Program-made: the position numbers and the translations under genes | Part shown: positions 1 through 6,598 of the stretch, in pieces | Layout: each line of letters starts with the position of its first letter | Numbering within the stretch: position 1 is the first letter of the stretch | Source: Oscillospiraceae bacterium | GTDB taxonomy: Bacteria; Bacillota; Clostridia; Oscillospirales; Oscillospiraceae | Assembly: GCA_031261245.1 (NCBI GenBank) | Contig: JAISKU010000001.1 | Span: forward strand, 1-15,152 | Direction: 5' to 3' | DNA length: 15,152 nucleotides | The notes under the pieces: model-generated | Database searches by the model: none | Told to the model about the DNA's origin: nothing | Seen by the model: only the letters and a program-made list of their open reading frames with translations

Positions 1-60
1 ATTATTTAGGGTAAAAAAAAAATCGCCACACGGCCGCTTTTAACTGCTTTATATTGGGGG

Positions 61-81
61 GGGGCGGGGTACCGCCGCCCC
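61..81 (-). terminator. GC-rich stem-loop after the AbrB-family gene
   Basis: Arms GGGGCGG (61-67) and CCGCCCC (75-81) enclose a 7-base loop just beyond the stop codon of the leftward AbrB-family gene. On the minus strand the hairpin is followed by a C9 run and AT-rich sequence, not directly by a T run; a T10 tract comes only about 40 bases later (13-22). It could be an imperfect terminator or a transcript-end stabiliser. Confidence 0.4.
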
Positions 82-91
82 GACCGGGTGC

Positions 92-385
92 TTACTCTTT
101 GTCCTTCTTTGCGCTGGCGCGTATGTGGCGCTCCGCGCGGACGACAGGCTGACCGTCGACCTCTGCGGCGTCAATCTCACGTTGACAGACGGCGCAGATG
201 TACTTTTTGCGTCTCCCGGAGACGTTGAGGCGCTCCGGAACATACTTTTTGAGTATGATCATCGAACCTTCAACGTAAATTTCCAGGGGATCCTTTTCCG
301 CGATGTCGAGAGTTCGTCGCATTTCGATTGGTAAAACAATGCGTCCGAGCTCATCGATTTTCCTGACAATGCCGGTAGATTTCAT
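92..385 (-). CDS. AbrB/SpoVT-family transition-state regulator
   Basis: A 97-residue DNA-binding protein. Residues 1-48 match the swapped-hairpin SpoVT-AbrB domain: it opens MKSTGIVRKIDELGRIVLPI, followed by an E-M-R-R-T-L helix and an acidic-hydrophobic strand (PLEIYVEG). Proteins of this family bind as dimers or tetramers to AT-rich promoters and control transitions such as sporulation, biofilm formation or stationary phase. The C-terminal half holds one CxxC (C64, C67). Many clostridial relatives have a second CxxC knuckle, but here the equivalent segment reads VVRAERH with no cysteine, so zinc binding is doubtful. The tail is rich in Lys and Arg. The start ATG is preceded by AAAGGAAG, 11 bases upstream, and lies about 74 bases downstream of the predicted transcription start. 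It diverges from the secreted-protein gene. The family call is secure; the regulon cannot be read from the sequence. Confidence 0.9.
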   Translation of the reverse strand: MKSTGIVRKIDELGRIVLPIEMRRTLDIAEKDPLEIYVEGSMIILKKYVPERLNVSGRRKKYICAVCQREIDAAEVDGQPVVRAERHIRASAKKDKE

Positions 386-465
386 GTGAGTAGTAGCTTC
401 CTTTCAAGAATTTTTTGTGAGCTGAAATTCTGCATTGAAATAAATCCCTGCATAATTTCCCTTTA

Positions 466-494
466 ATGTTAGCACAGAAATTGCTTGTTGTCAA
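466..494 (-). promoter_or_regulatory. Predicted sigma-A promoter of the AbrB-family gene
   Basis: Read on the minus strand: TTGACA (494-489), a 17-base spacer ending in TGC, then TAACAT (471-466). This is a perfect -35, correct spacing and an extended -10 TGn, with a weaker -10 hexamer. It predicts transcription starting near 459 and a leader of about 74 bases. AbrB proteins often regulate their own genes, so this leader or promoter could be a binding site (inference). Confidence 0.6.
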
Positions 495-548
495 TCGCCG
501 TTGGAAACAAAATGTGTAATTATTCGAGGCTATTTTGCATTTCAACCC

Positions 549-630
549 AATTTTGCGCCGGGCGCTTACATATTCTGTTATGCTTCCAAGACCGGATTAG
601 GCATAATTTGCGCCGGACATGCGTTAATAT
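549..630. repeat. Pair of similar direct repeats in the divergent intergenic region
   Basis: AATTTTGCGCCGG (549-561), followed by a CGCTTACATAT-like segment, recurs as AATTTGCGCCGG (605-616), followed by a similar GCGTTAATAT segment. The GCGCCGG cores start 55 bases apart, roughly five helical turns. An inverted pair, TTATGC (579-584) and GCATAA (601-606), lies between and overlapping them. The arrangement would suit a paired operator or the promoter of the gene at 650, for which no convincing -35/-10 pair was found. Function is inferred only. Confidence 0.35.
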
Positions 631-649
631 ACCGGCGGGAGTGATACAT

Positions 650-1324
650 ATGAAAAAGCTGCTTGCGGCGCTCTGCCTCGCGGCGCTCGTCGCCGCAACC
701 GGAACGCCGGCCGCAGGGCTCGGCGCGGAGTGGGTCAACGCGGATACGGGTGAGCTCGAGTTTCTCGGCGGGGAGGCGCACTTCTCGTCGCTGTATTCCC
801 GCGCCGGAATCGTCGTCGGCCCGGGCTGCACGTTGATCGTAGACGGCGACGTGGACGCGGGCGGCAGATTTGTCGCGCGCGGGGGGAGCGTCGTCATAGG
901 CGGAGAGCTCCGGGCGCTCGCCGTGTGGCTCGACAGCTCGCAGGGCGGGCTCGACGCGCGAATCGGCTCCGTGAGCGCCGAATATTTTACGCACTGCGGC
1001 GGCGCGGTGTCCGTCGCGGGCGATATCTCGACGCGCGCCCGCGAGGGCGTCGATTCCTACGGCCTCGTGAACATCAACGGCGAGCGCTCCGCATACGGCG
1101 CCGCGAAGCTCGAGGTGGGCGGGCGCGTCAGATCGACGGGAGGCGACATCGTCGTCGGGAATCCGCTCCCGGCGGACGAGGCGGCCGGAGCCGCGTTCGC
1201 GCAGGTGCGCGGCGGGGAGGACGTTGGCTACGCGGACGCCGGAATCCCGGCGGGGGAGCCCGAATTTTACGCAGAGGGCGGTCTGGTTGCGGCCGGAGGC
1301 GGGAAAGTCATGGGAGTTTCTTAA
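650..1324 (+). CDS. Small secreted glycine-rich protein, possible beta-solenoid
   Basis: A 224-residue protein of unrecognised family. The frame is open from 485, but the ATG at 650 is the sensible start: it has an upstream GGCGGGAG and encodes a textbook signal peptide (MKKLL, then a run of Ala/Leu/Val, then small residues before GAEWVN, likely cleavage around residues 23-26). The mature part is full of short strand-turn units with regularly placed glycines (for example VVGPGCTLIVDGDV, FVARGGSVVIGGEL, GAVSVAGDI, KLEVGGRVRSTGGDIVVG). This resembles right-handed beta-helix or bactofilin/adhesin-like coils. There is no SLH unit, LPxTG or lipobox, so it is probably released or held non-covalently. 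The gene sits directly upstream of the SLH block but is separated from it by a promoter. The protein ends abruptly in GGGKVMGVS, and no continuation in another frame was found. GC content is very high compared with the flanking intergenic DNA. Confidence 0.7.
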   Translation: MKKLLAALCLAALVAATGTPAAGLGAEWVNADTGELEFLGGEAHFSSLYSRAGIVVGPGCTLIVDGDVDAGGRFVARGGSVVIGGELRALAVWLDSSQGGLDARIGSVSAEYFTHCGGAVSVAGDISTRAREGVDSYGLVNINGERSAYGAAKLEVGGRVRSTGGDIVVGNPLPADEAAGAAFAQVRGGEDVGYADAGIPAGEPEFYAEGGLVAAGGGKVMGVS

Positions 1325-1372
1325 TTATTGTTAAAATTTTCGTCAAAACACGTTCTATATTGTTTTTTTATA

Positions 1373-1401
1373 TTGAAAAGATACAAAATGTGGTGTATAA
1401 T
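1373..1401 (+). promoter_or_regulatory. Predicted sigma-A promoter of the SLH block
   Basis: TTGAAA (1373-1378), a 17-base spacer, then a perfect TATAAT (1396-1401), in an AT-rich gap. Transcription would start near 1408, giving a leader of about 37 bases. The ribosome binding site AAAGGAAG (1431-1438) sits 6 bases before the ATG at 1445. It probably drives all three genes up to the terminator at 6546. Confidence 0.8.
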
Positions 1402-1444
1402 GCGCTCATAGTCATTTTGCCGCAAATACGAAAGGAAGTAAATT

Positions 1445-4400
1445 ATGAAACATAAGAGACTGCTGTCCGTCATTGTCGCAATCGCCATTGCCGTGTCCGC
1501 GCTGCCGACCTTGGCGCTCGCGGGCAAAACACCGAGCACGTGGTTCACCTCTGACATGAGAAACGCGAATACGGCGGGTCTGCTCACCGCAAACGCGATG
1601 AAGGACTTTCAGCGCAAAATGACGCGCGACGAATTTTGCGAAACGGTTGTGCTGATGGCCGAAAAGACGCTCGGGCGAGAGCTTGCGCTGCCCGCGCGCA
1701 ACCCGTTTGTGGACGCGTTCAGCGAATACGTGCTGAAAGCGTATCAGTACGGAATAGTAAACGGTAAGGATCTGTCCAAGGGCATATTCGCGCCGAACGA
1801 CAACGTCACGCGCGAGGAGATAGCCACAATGATGGTGCGCGCGATGCAGGGCATACAGCGCGATCTCGGGAAAACGCTCCTGTCGCCTCCCGCGGGCTCG
1901 CTGCCGTTCAAGGACAACGCGAGCATTTATGCCGTACATCTTGACAACGTGAAGTACGCCTACTCAAACGGTATGTTCCTGGGCGACAACGAGAACAGGT
2001 TCAACCCGAAAAACGATATAACCTCGGAGGAGTGCGTCGCCGTCGCGATTCGCAGCTTTACGGCCATGCACACGAAGCTCGACCAGTACCTGACGACCTC
2101 CCAGCTCCTCGACAAGACGCTCGCCAACATTAATATAGGCTACGCGCTCGGCGACCTGCCGACCGCAGTGTCGCAGAATATTCAGCTGCCGACCGTGGGC
2201 TCCGGCGGCGCGGTAATCACGTGGGCGTCGAGCAACCCGTACGTTATCCGCGTGGACGGAGCGGACGGCGTGGTGACTGTGGGGAGCGCGATTAACGTCA
2301 TACTCACGGCGACGGCCACGCTCGGCGGCATATCGCGCTCAAAGCAGTTTACGCTCACGACGACGCCCCTGACGGGCGACAGTCTGCTCGTGAACAGCGC
2401 GAAAACCGCGCTTGAAATAGGCTTCCACAACGCGGGCGACACGCTCGAATCCGTCACCGGCGACGTCTATCTGCCGACGACGGCGCTCGGACTGCCCGTG
2501 GCGTGGACGACAACCGTCCCCACCACAGTCACAAGCAACGGCGTCGTCACCGTGCCCGCGGACTCGCGTGAGATTACGGTGTACCTCACGGCGACGTTCA
2601 GATCCGGCGCCGCGTACGGGACAAAGCAGTTCACGCTGAAGGTGCACAACGCGGCGTTCGCGCCGAATTCGGTGTTGCTGCACAACATATCGCTCGGCAT
2701 GACCTCCGCGCAGGTCGGCGTGGCGCTCGGCTCGGCGGCGAATCCGAGTATACCCAAGGCCTCCGTCACCCTCGCGACGGGTGAGGTGTGGCAGATATTC
2801 CACTCGAGCGCGACCTCCTACAACAACTTCGTCGCAGTCATTTACCAGTCGAGCAAGGTCGTCGGCGTGTACACGATGGTAAGCGGCTGGGCGACGTATC
2901 TGCGCGACTCGGCGTCAAAGACCATAACGGTCGCCGCCGCGAACCAGGTTCCGAACGTCGCCGTGACGGTGTATACCGACACGCGCAACGGCAACGTCCA
3001 GTACGCGGCGTTCCTGTCCGACAAGACCTCGACGGTCGGCAGCGCCCGCGCTCTCACCGCGTCGGCTGTCGAGACGATAGCGCTCGACGTCATAAACGCG
3101 TTCCGCTATCTGTACGGCAGCGGGACGGCGGGCAAGGCGGTGCTCTCGGCGAACAACGCGCTTATAAACTCGGCGCGCGCGCACTCGACGGACATGGGCT
3201 ACTACAACATTTTCAACGAGGCGGGCTCAACCGCGTACAAAACATATCAGGCGCGCGCCACGAACGCGGGCTTCGCGGGACTTGTGACGGGGCTGATCGG
3301 GACGAACGCCGTCAACCCGTTTGACTTCGTGGATACAGCGGTGCAGGTCGCCGCCGACCGCGCGAGCATACTCTCGACGACGGCCACCGTCGCGGGCCTG
3401 GGTTACGCGCCGGGCAATTCCACCACGTACAGAAACTTCCTCACGGCTGTATTCGGCAGCGGTACGCAGGTGACGAGCGTCACGGCCGTCCCGACGAGCT
3501 TACAGCTCAATCCGGGCGCGACGACGACAATACAGCTGACGTTCTATCCCGCGGGCTTCGCGGACACGCCGGTGGTGACCTCTTCAAACGCGGCTGTGTT
3601 TACGATTCAGCCGACGCCGGGCGCGTCCACCGCTACGAATGTCAGATCGTACACCGTGTACGCCTCGGCAAATCCGCAGACGGCGAGCGCGTACATCTCT
3701 GTCACAAACGCGAACGGCGCCGCGATATCCGGCGGCGCCGCGAACAACATACCTGTAACGGTGAGCACGGCGTATGCGACGAGCCTGGTTGTGAGCAGCG
3801 AGACCCAAAGCAACTTCGTGACGGCGAACACGTCTCAGCCCGCGCCGCCGGTGCAGAACACGCTCTATTACAACTACATAATCGGCGTCGGAAACACCTT
3901 TAACTTCTCCGCCGTCGCCGCAGCGGCCTCCGGTACGCCGCTGATAACATGGACGACAAGCAACCTGAACGTTGTGAGGCTAAACGGCACGACAAGCAAC
4001 ACCTCCACAGGCGGCTCCGTCACGCTTACGGGATACGCGCCGGGAACCGCGACGCTCAACGTTAGCGTGCCGAGAAGCGGCGGCACCTTCTCCGTAACGG
4101 TGAATATTATTGTTGTGTCGCTGAATCTTACGCCATCTACAAGCGCGACAATAAATCTCAGCACTCCTACTCTGCCTATTTCGGCCGCCATAGCGGGGCT
4201 TCCGGCGAATGTGGCGCTCGGTACTGTCAACTGGGCGTCGAGCAATCCTGCGGCTGTGGCGCTTGAATCCGGCACAACAGGGACAACCATTACCGTCACG
4301 GCGAAGGCCGCTGATAAGGGTACGGCGACGATAACTGCCACGGCGACGCTGACGGGTACGACGACCTACACGGTTAAGGCGCTGACAAGACCGATAACAA

Positions 4401-4981
4401 TAAGCGTCACGGGTCAGCCTGATTACGCGACGGACATAACGCTGAGTCAGCCGTCGATTGCCGTTGAAAAAGGCAATCAGGGACTTGTCACGGTCACAAC
4501 CATACCGCCGTCCGTCAAGAACAGAACCGTGACGATTGAGCCGGGATATGACACGGCGATTATAGACGTGTCGGTGTTGCAGACGGCTACCGGAGGAACG
4601 GTCACGATTACCGGAAAAACAGTCGGCACGACAACAGTTTGGATAAATGTTCCGGCCACGGCAACGCCGGGGGCGGTAATCCGGAAATCTATAACGGTAA
4701 CGGTCAATCCCGCGTCGGTGAGCGTCAACATAACAAACGCTCTGCCCTCAATGACGGTCGGTGATAGCCTAACGCTTCAAGCCACGACGACGCCCGCGGG
4801 GAAAATCGTTACGTGGAGCATTACAACGGGCAATGAATTCGCGACAATCGACACGACAACGGGGCACCTTACCGCAACAGCTGCGGGAACAATAACGGTT
4901 ACGGCGACTGTCCCCGCCGTTCCGGGGGAGACGAGCCTCGGGCAGACATCCGCGACTATCACAATAAATCCCGCACCATAA
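1445..4981 (+). CDS. Large exported SLH protein with Ig-like repeats and a degenerate CAP domain
   Basis: A 1178-residue surface protein. Residues 1-26 form a signal peptide (MKHKRLL, hydrophobic core, cut after ALA). Three SLH units follow (about 30-85, 86-143, 153-212, with FxxNDNVTREE and RFNPKNDITSEE motifs). These normally hold proteins on pyruvylated secondary cell-wall polymer. Residues about 229-309 and 317-402 look like atrophied bacterial Ig domains (ITWASSNP; VAWTTTVP). Residues 410-529 resemble the CAP-associated N-terminal domain and 542-677 a CAP/SCP (YkwD-like) module (ARAHSTDMGYY, then AADRASIL...GLGYA). In the CAP part the usual GEN motif and the second histidine (normally GHR) are missing, so it is probably a binding module. 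Residues 678-1178 hold about five Big-like repeats very rich in Thr/Ser/Ala/Val, the last ending in TITINPAP without a further anchor. GC content falls in the last 800 bases. The start is fixed by the AAAGGAAG site. The role is likely adhesion or S-layer-associated structure; the ligand is unknown. Confidence 0.88.
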   Translation: MKHKRLLSVIVAIAIAVSALPTLALAGKTPSTWFTSDMRNANTAGLLTANAMKDFQRKMTRDEFCETVVLMAEKTLGRELALPARNPFVDAFSEYVLKAYQYGIVNGKDLSKGIFAPNDNVTREEIATMMVRAMQGIQRDLGKTLLSPPAGSLPFKDNASIYAVHLDNVKYAYSNGMFLGDNENRFNPKNDITSEECVAVAIRSFTAMHTKLDQYLTTSQLLDKTLANINIGYALGDLPTAVSQNIQLPTVGSGGAVITWASSNPYVIRVDGADGVVTVGSAINVILTATATLGGISRSKQFTLTTTPLTGDSLLVNSAKTALEIGFHNAGDTLESVTGDVYLPTTALGLPVAWTTTVPTTVTSNGVVTVPADSREITVYLTATFRSGAAYGTKQFTLKVHNAAFAPNSVLLHNISLGMTSAQVGVALGSAANPSIPKASVTLATGEVWQIFHSSATSYNNFVAVIYQSSKVVGVYTMVSGWATYLRDSASKTITVAAANQVPNVAVTVYTDTRNGNVQYAAFLSDKTSTVGSARALTASAVETIALDVINAFRYLYGSGTAGKAVLSANNALINSARAHSTDMGYYNIFNEAGSTAYKTYQARATNAGFAGLVTGLIGTNAVNPFDFVDTAVQVAADRASILSTTATVAGLGYAPGNSTTYRNFLTAVFGSGTQVTSVTAVPTSLQLNPGATTTIQLTFYPAGFADTPVVTSSNAAVFTIQPTPGASTATNVRSYTVYASANPQTASAYISVTNANGAAISGGAANNIPVTVSTAYATSLVVSSETQSNFVTANTSQPAPPVQNTLYYNYIIGVGNTFNFSAVAAAASGTPLITWTTSNLNVVRLNGTTSNTSTGGSVTLTGYAPGTATLNVSVPRSGGTFSVTVNIIVVSLNLTPSTSATINLSTPTLPISAAIAGLPANVALGTVNWASSNPAAVALESGTTGTTITVTAKAADKGTATITATATLTGTTTYTVKALTRPITISVTGQPDYATDITLSQPSIAVEKGNQGLVTVTTIPPSVKNRTVTIEPGYDTAIIDVSVLQTATGGTVTITGKTVGTTTVWINVPATATPGAVIRKSITVTVNPASVSVNITNALPSMTVGDSLTLQATTTPAGKIVTWSITTGNEFATIDTTTGHLTATAAGTITVTATVPAVPGETSLGQTSATITINPAP

Positions 4982-4993
4982 GGAGGTCACACA

Positions 4994-5527
4994 ATGCTAA
5001 TCAACTCAAAAACCGCCGAGTATGACGCGGTCATACAGGCCGCGAACACAATCTGCGCGGCGATCCGCACGGCGCCGAAGGGCTGCGGGTTCGATTTCCT
5101 CGACTCCGCGATACTGACCGACGAGGACAAGGACAAAATTTCCGCCGAAATGCGCAAAATAGGGGAGAGCCACGGCGAGCGGGGCGCGTTCTTCGCGCGC
5201 GACGCCGGCAACGTCGATAACTCGCAGGCCGTCGTGCTCGTCGGCGCGACATACGACACGCGCAAGCTCAGCAAGATGTGTCAGCTTTGCGGCTTTGAGA
5301 GCTGCTCGGCGTGCTCCGAGGCGGGCGCGGCGTGCGTGTTCGCGGGCGTGGACCTCGGGATCGCGCTCGGAAGCGCGGTGTCGAAGCTCGCGGAGCTCGG
5401 CATCGACAACCGCATAATGTACACGATCGGCAAGGCCGCGGCGGCGCTCGGCTACCTCGGGGAGTACAAGATGATAATGGGAATTCCGCTCTCCGTGAGC
5501 TGCAAGAGCCCGTTTTTCGACAGGTAA
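4994..5527 (+). CDS. DUF2148 ferredoxin-domain protein
   Basis: A 177-residue protein without signal peptide or membrane segment, so cytosolic. It matches the DUF2148 family (uncharacterised proteins with a ferredoxin-like cysteine cluster). The cluster is C96-x2-C99-x4-C104-x2-C107-x6-C114, in the segment MCQLCGFESCSAC, preceded by a VVLVGATYD strand. Further cysteines are at 21, 31 and 170. The N-terminal half (helix about 8-27, FDFLDSAIL strand) and the GAxLGIALGS-like helix after the cysteines are family-typical. Its AGGAGG site (4981-4986) begins on the last base of the upstream stop codon, and its own stop is only 4 bases before the next ATG, so it is translated from the same message as two exported SLH proteins. 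The family has no firm function known to me; electron transfer or Fe-S-dependent binding is inferred. The family call is good, the role unknown. Confidence 0.85.
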   Translation: MLINSKTAEYDAVIQAANTICAAIRTAPKGCGFDFLDSAILTDEDKDKISAEMRKIGESHGERGAFFARDAGNVDNSQAVVLVGATYDTRKLSKMCQLCGFESCSACSEAGAACVFAGVDLGIALGSAVSKLAELGIDNRIMYTIGKAAAALGYLGEYKMIMGIPLSVSCKSPFFDR

Positions 5528-5531
5528 AACT

Positions 5532-6539
5532 ATGAAAAAACGACTTCTCACAATCCTACTCACGCTCACACTCACAGTCGGCGTGATACCGTTTGCGGCG
5601 TTTGCCGCCGACGCCCCGTCCTCGTGGGCGGCGGAACCCGTCAACGCGGCGATCAAAGCCGGGCTTGTGCCGCAGTCCTTGCAGTCGAAGTACACCCAGC
5701 CTGCCACCCGCGCGGAGTACTGCGCCCTCGCCGTCGCGCTCTACGAAAAAGTCACGGGCAAGGCGATCACCAAACGCGCGACGTTCAGCGACACCACCGA
5801 CGTCAACGTCGAAAAGGCGGCGGCTATCGGCGTCGTCAACGGCATGGGCAACAACAAATTCGACCCGGACGCGAAGCTCACCCGCGAACAGGCGGCGGTC
5901 ATGCTCGCCCGCCTCGCGGACGCGATTGGCAAGCCGCTTGCGAAAAAAGCCGCAACCTTTGCGGACAACGCGAAAATATCTTCTTGGGCTGTCGAGCAGG
6001 TCGGGCAGGTGCAGGCGGCGGGGATCATGTCCGGCATTGAGGACAACAAGTTCGCGCCGAAAGGCCCGTACACGCGCGAGCAGAGCATAATCACGATTTT
6101 GCGTTCATGGAATTATGCGAACGGTATCACTACACCACCGCCCGCGCCGACATACAACTGGCCCAATCTTTCTGGCCCAAAGGTCTTTTGGAATAGTAGT
6201 ATATACCAGAGCATCATCGACTATGCTGCTACCCAAGATGGTGTCACGGCGCACATAGAAATTATGCCAGACAAGGTAGTAATCTACCTGGGTTCAAAAT
6301 GGCCGGTGATGAGGTATGATGAGTGGGTATTTTCTATTAGCGGTGTCTTTGGCACTACTTATTCATGGCAGCAATCCAGTGGCATATTTTTTAATCACGG
6401 AGGAGAATGGCTCAATAAGCAAGATATGACGAATGACGGTAGTACACTGGTGGACATCGCAAGTTATTTTTATAGAGATAGAAAAGACAGAGAGCCCTAT
6501 GTCTCAAATCCCCCCGGTATCAAATTCCCTTGGGAATAA
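5532..6539 (+). CDS. Exported SLH protein with unrecognised C-terminal domain
   Basis: A 335-residue protein with signal peptide 1-25/26 (MKKRLLTILL core, AFA cut site). Three SLH units follow: about 28-82 (SSWAAEPVNAAIKAGLV), 84-137 (ATFSDTTD...KFDPDAKLTREQA) and 141-193 (ATFADNAKISSWAVEQV...KFAPKGPYTREQS). This N-terminal layout matches the larger SLH protein two genes upstream, so the two are probably paralogues using the same wall anchor. After a TPPPAP linker (about 200-206), residues 207-335 form an aromatic-rich domain (YNWPNL, VFWNSSIY, VVIYLGSKWPV, YFYRDRKDREPY, ending KFPWE) that I do not recognise. DNA for this domain is visibly AT-richer (about 42% GC in sampled 60-base lines against about 62% in the SLH part), which suggests a separately acquired module. 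The only Shine-Dalgarno is a weak AGG overlapping the previous stop, so translation is probably coupled to the DUF2148 gene. Confidence 0.85.
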   Translation: MKKRLLTILLTLTLTVGVIPFAAFAADAPSSWAAEPVNAAIKAGLVPQSLQSKYTQPATRAEYCALAVALYEKVTGKAITKRATFSDTTDVNVEKAAAIGVVNGMGNNKFDPDAKLTREQAAVMLARLADAIGKPLAKKAATFADNAKISSWAVEQVGQVQAAGIMSGIEDNKFAPKGPYTREQSIITILRSWNYANGITTPPPAPTYNWPNLSGPKVFWNSSIYQSIIDYAATQDGVTAHIEIMPDKVVIYLGSKWPVMRYDEWVFSISGVFGTTYSWQQSSGIFFNHGGEWLNKQDMTNDGSTLVDIASYFYRDRKDREPYVSNPPGIKFPWE

Positions 6540-6545
6540 CTCCAC

Positions 6546-6583
6546 AAAAAACAGGCTCCTCCATATTGGAGGAGCCTGTTTTT
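6546..6583. terminator. Strong bidirectional terminator
   Basis: Perfect 11-bp arms, CAGGCTCCTCC (6552-6562) and GGAGGAGCCTG (6568-6578), enclose a 5-base loop (ATATT). They are flanked by A6 on the left and T5 on the right, so the A/T runs can pair further and the element works on both strands. It lies between the convergent SLH block and the etf operon, 6 bases after the SLH stop and 15 bases before the etfA stop. Confidence 0.93.
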
Positions 6584-6598
6584 CTTGCTGCCTTATGT

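Noticed and set aside
485..649. Upstream extension of the secreted-protein frame
   Set aside because: The extra 55 residues are Cys/His/Arg-rich, have no ribosome site, overlap the AbrB promoter and would bury the signal peptide that begins at 650.
1325..1444. Terminator between the secreted-protein gene and the SLH block
   Set aside because: The gap is AT-rich with T runs but has no stable stem that I could pair; only the promoter is supported.
2339..2803. Minus-strand open frame inside the large SLH gene
   Set aside because: Arg/Gly/His-rich shadow translation of the Ig-like coding sequence, with no ribosome site and no recognisable motif.
1445..4981. Tandem repeats in the SLH gene as a CRISPR or satellite array
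   Set aside because: The repetition is at the protein-domain level (Ig-like units of about 90-100 residues), with diverged DNA and no short identical repeats and spacers.
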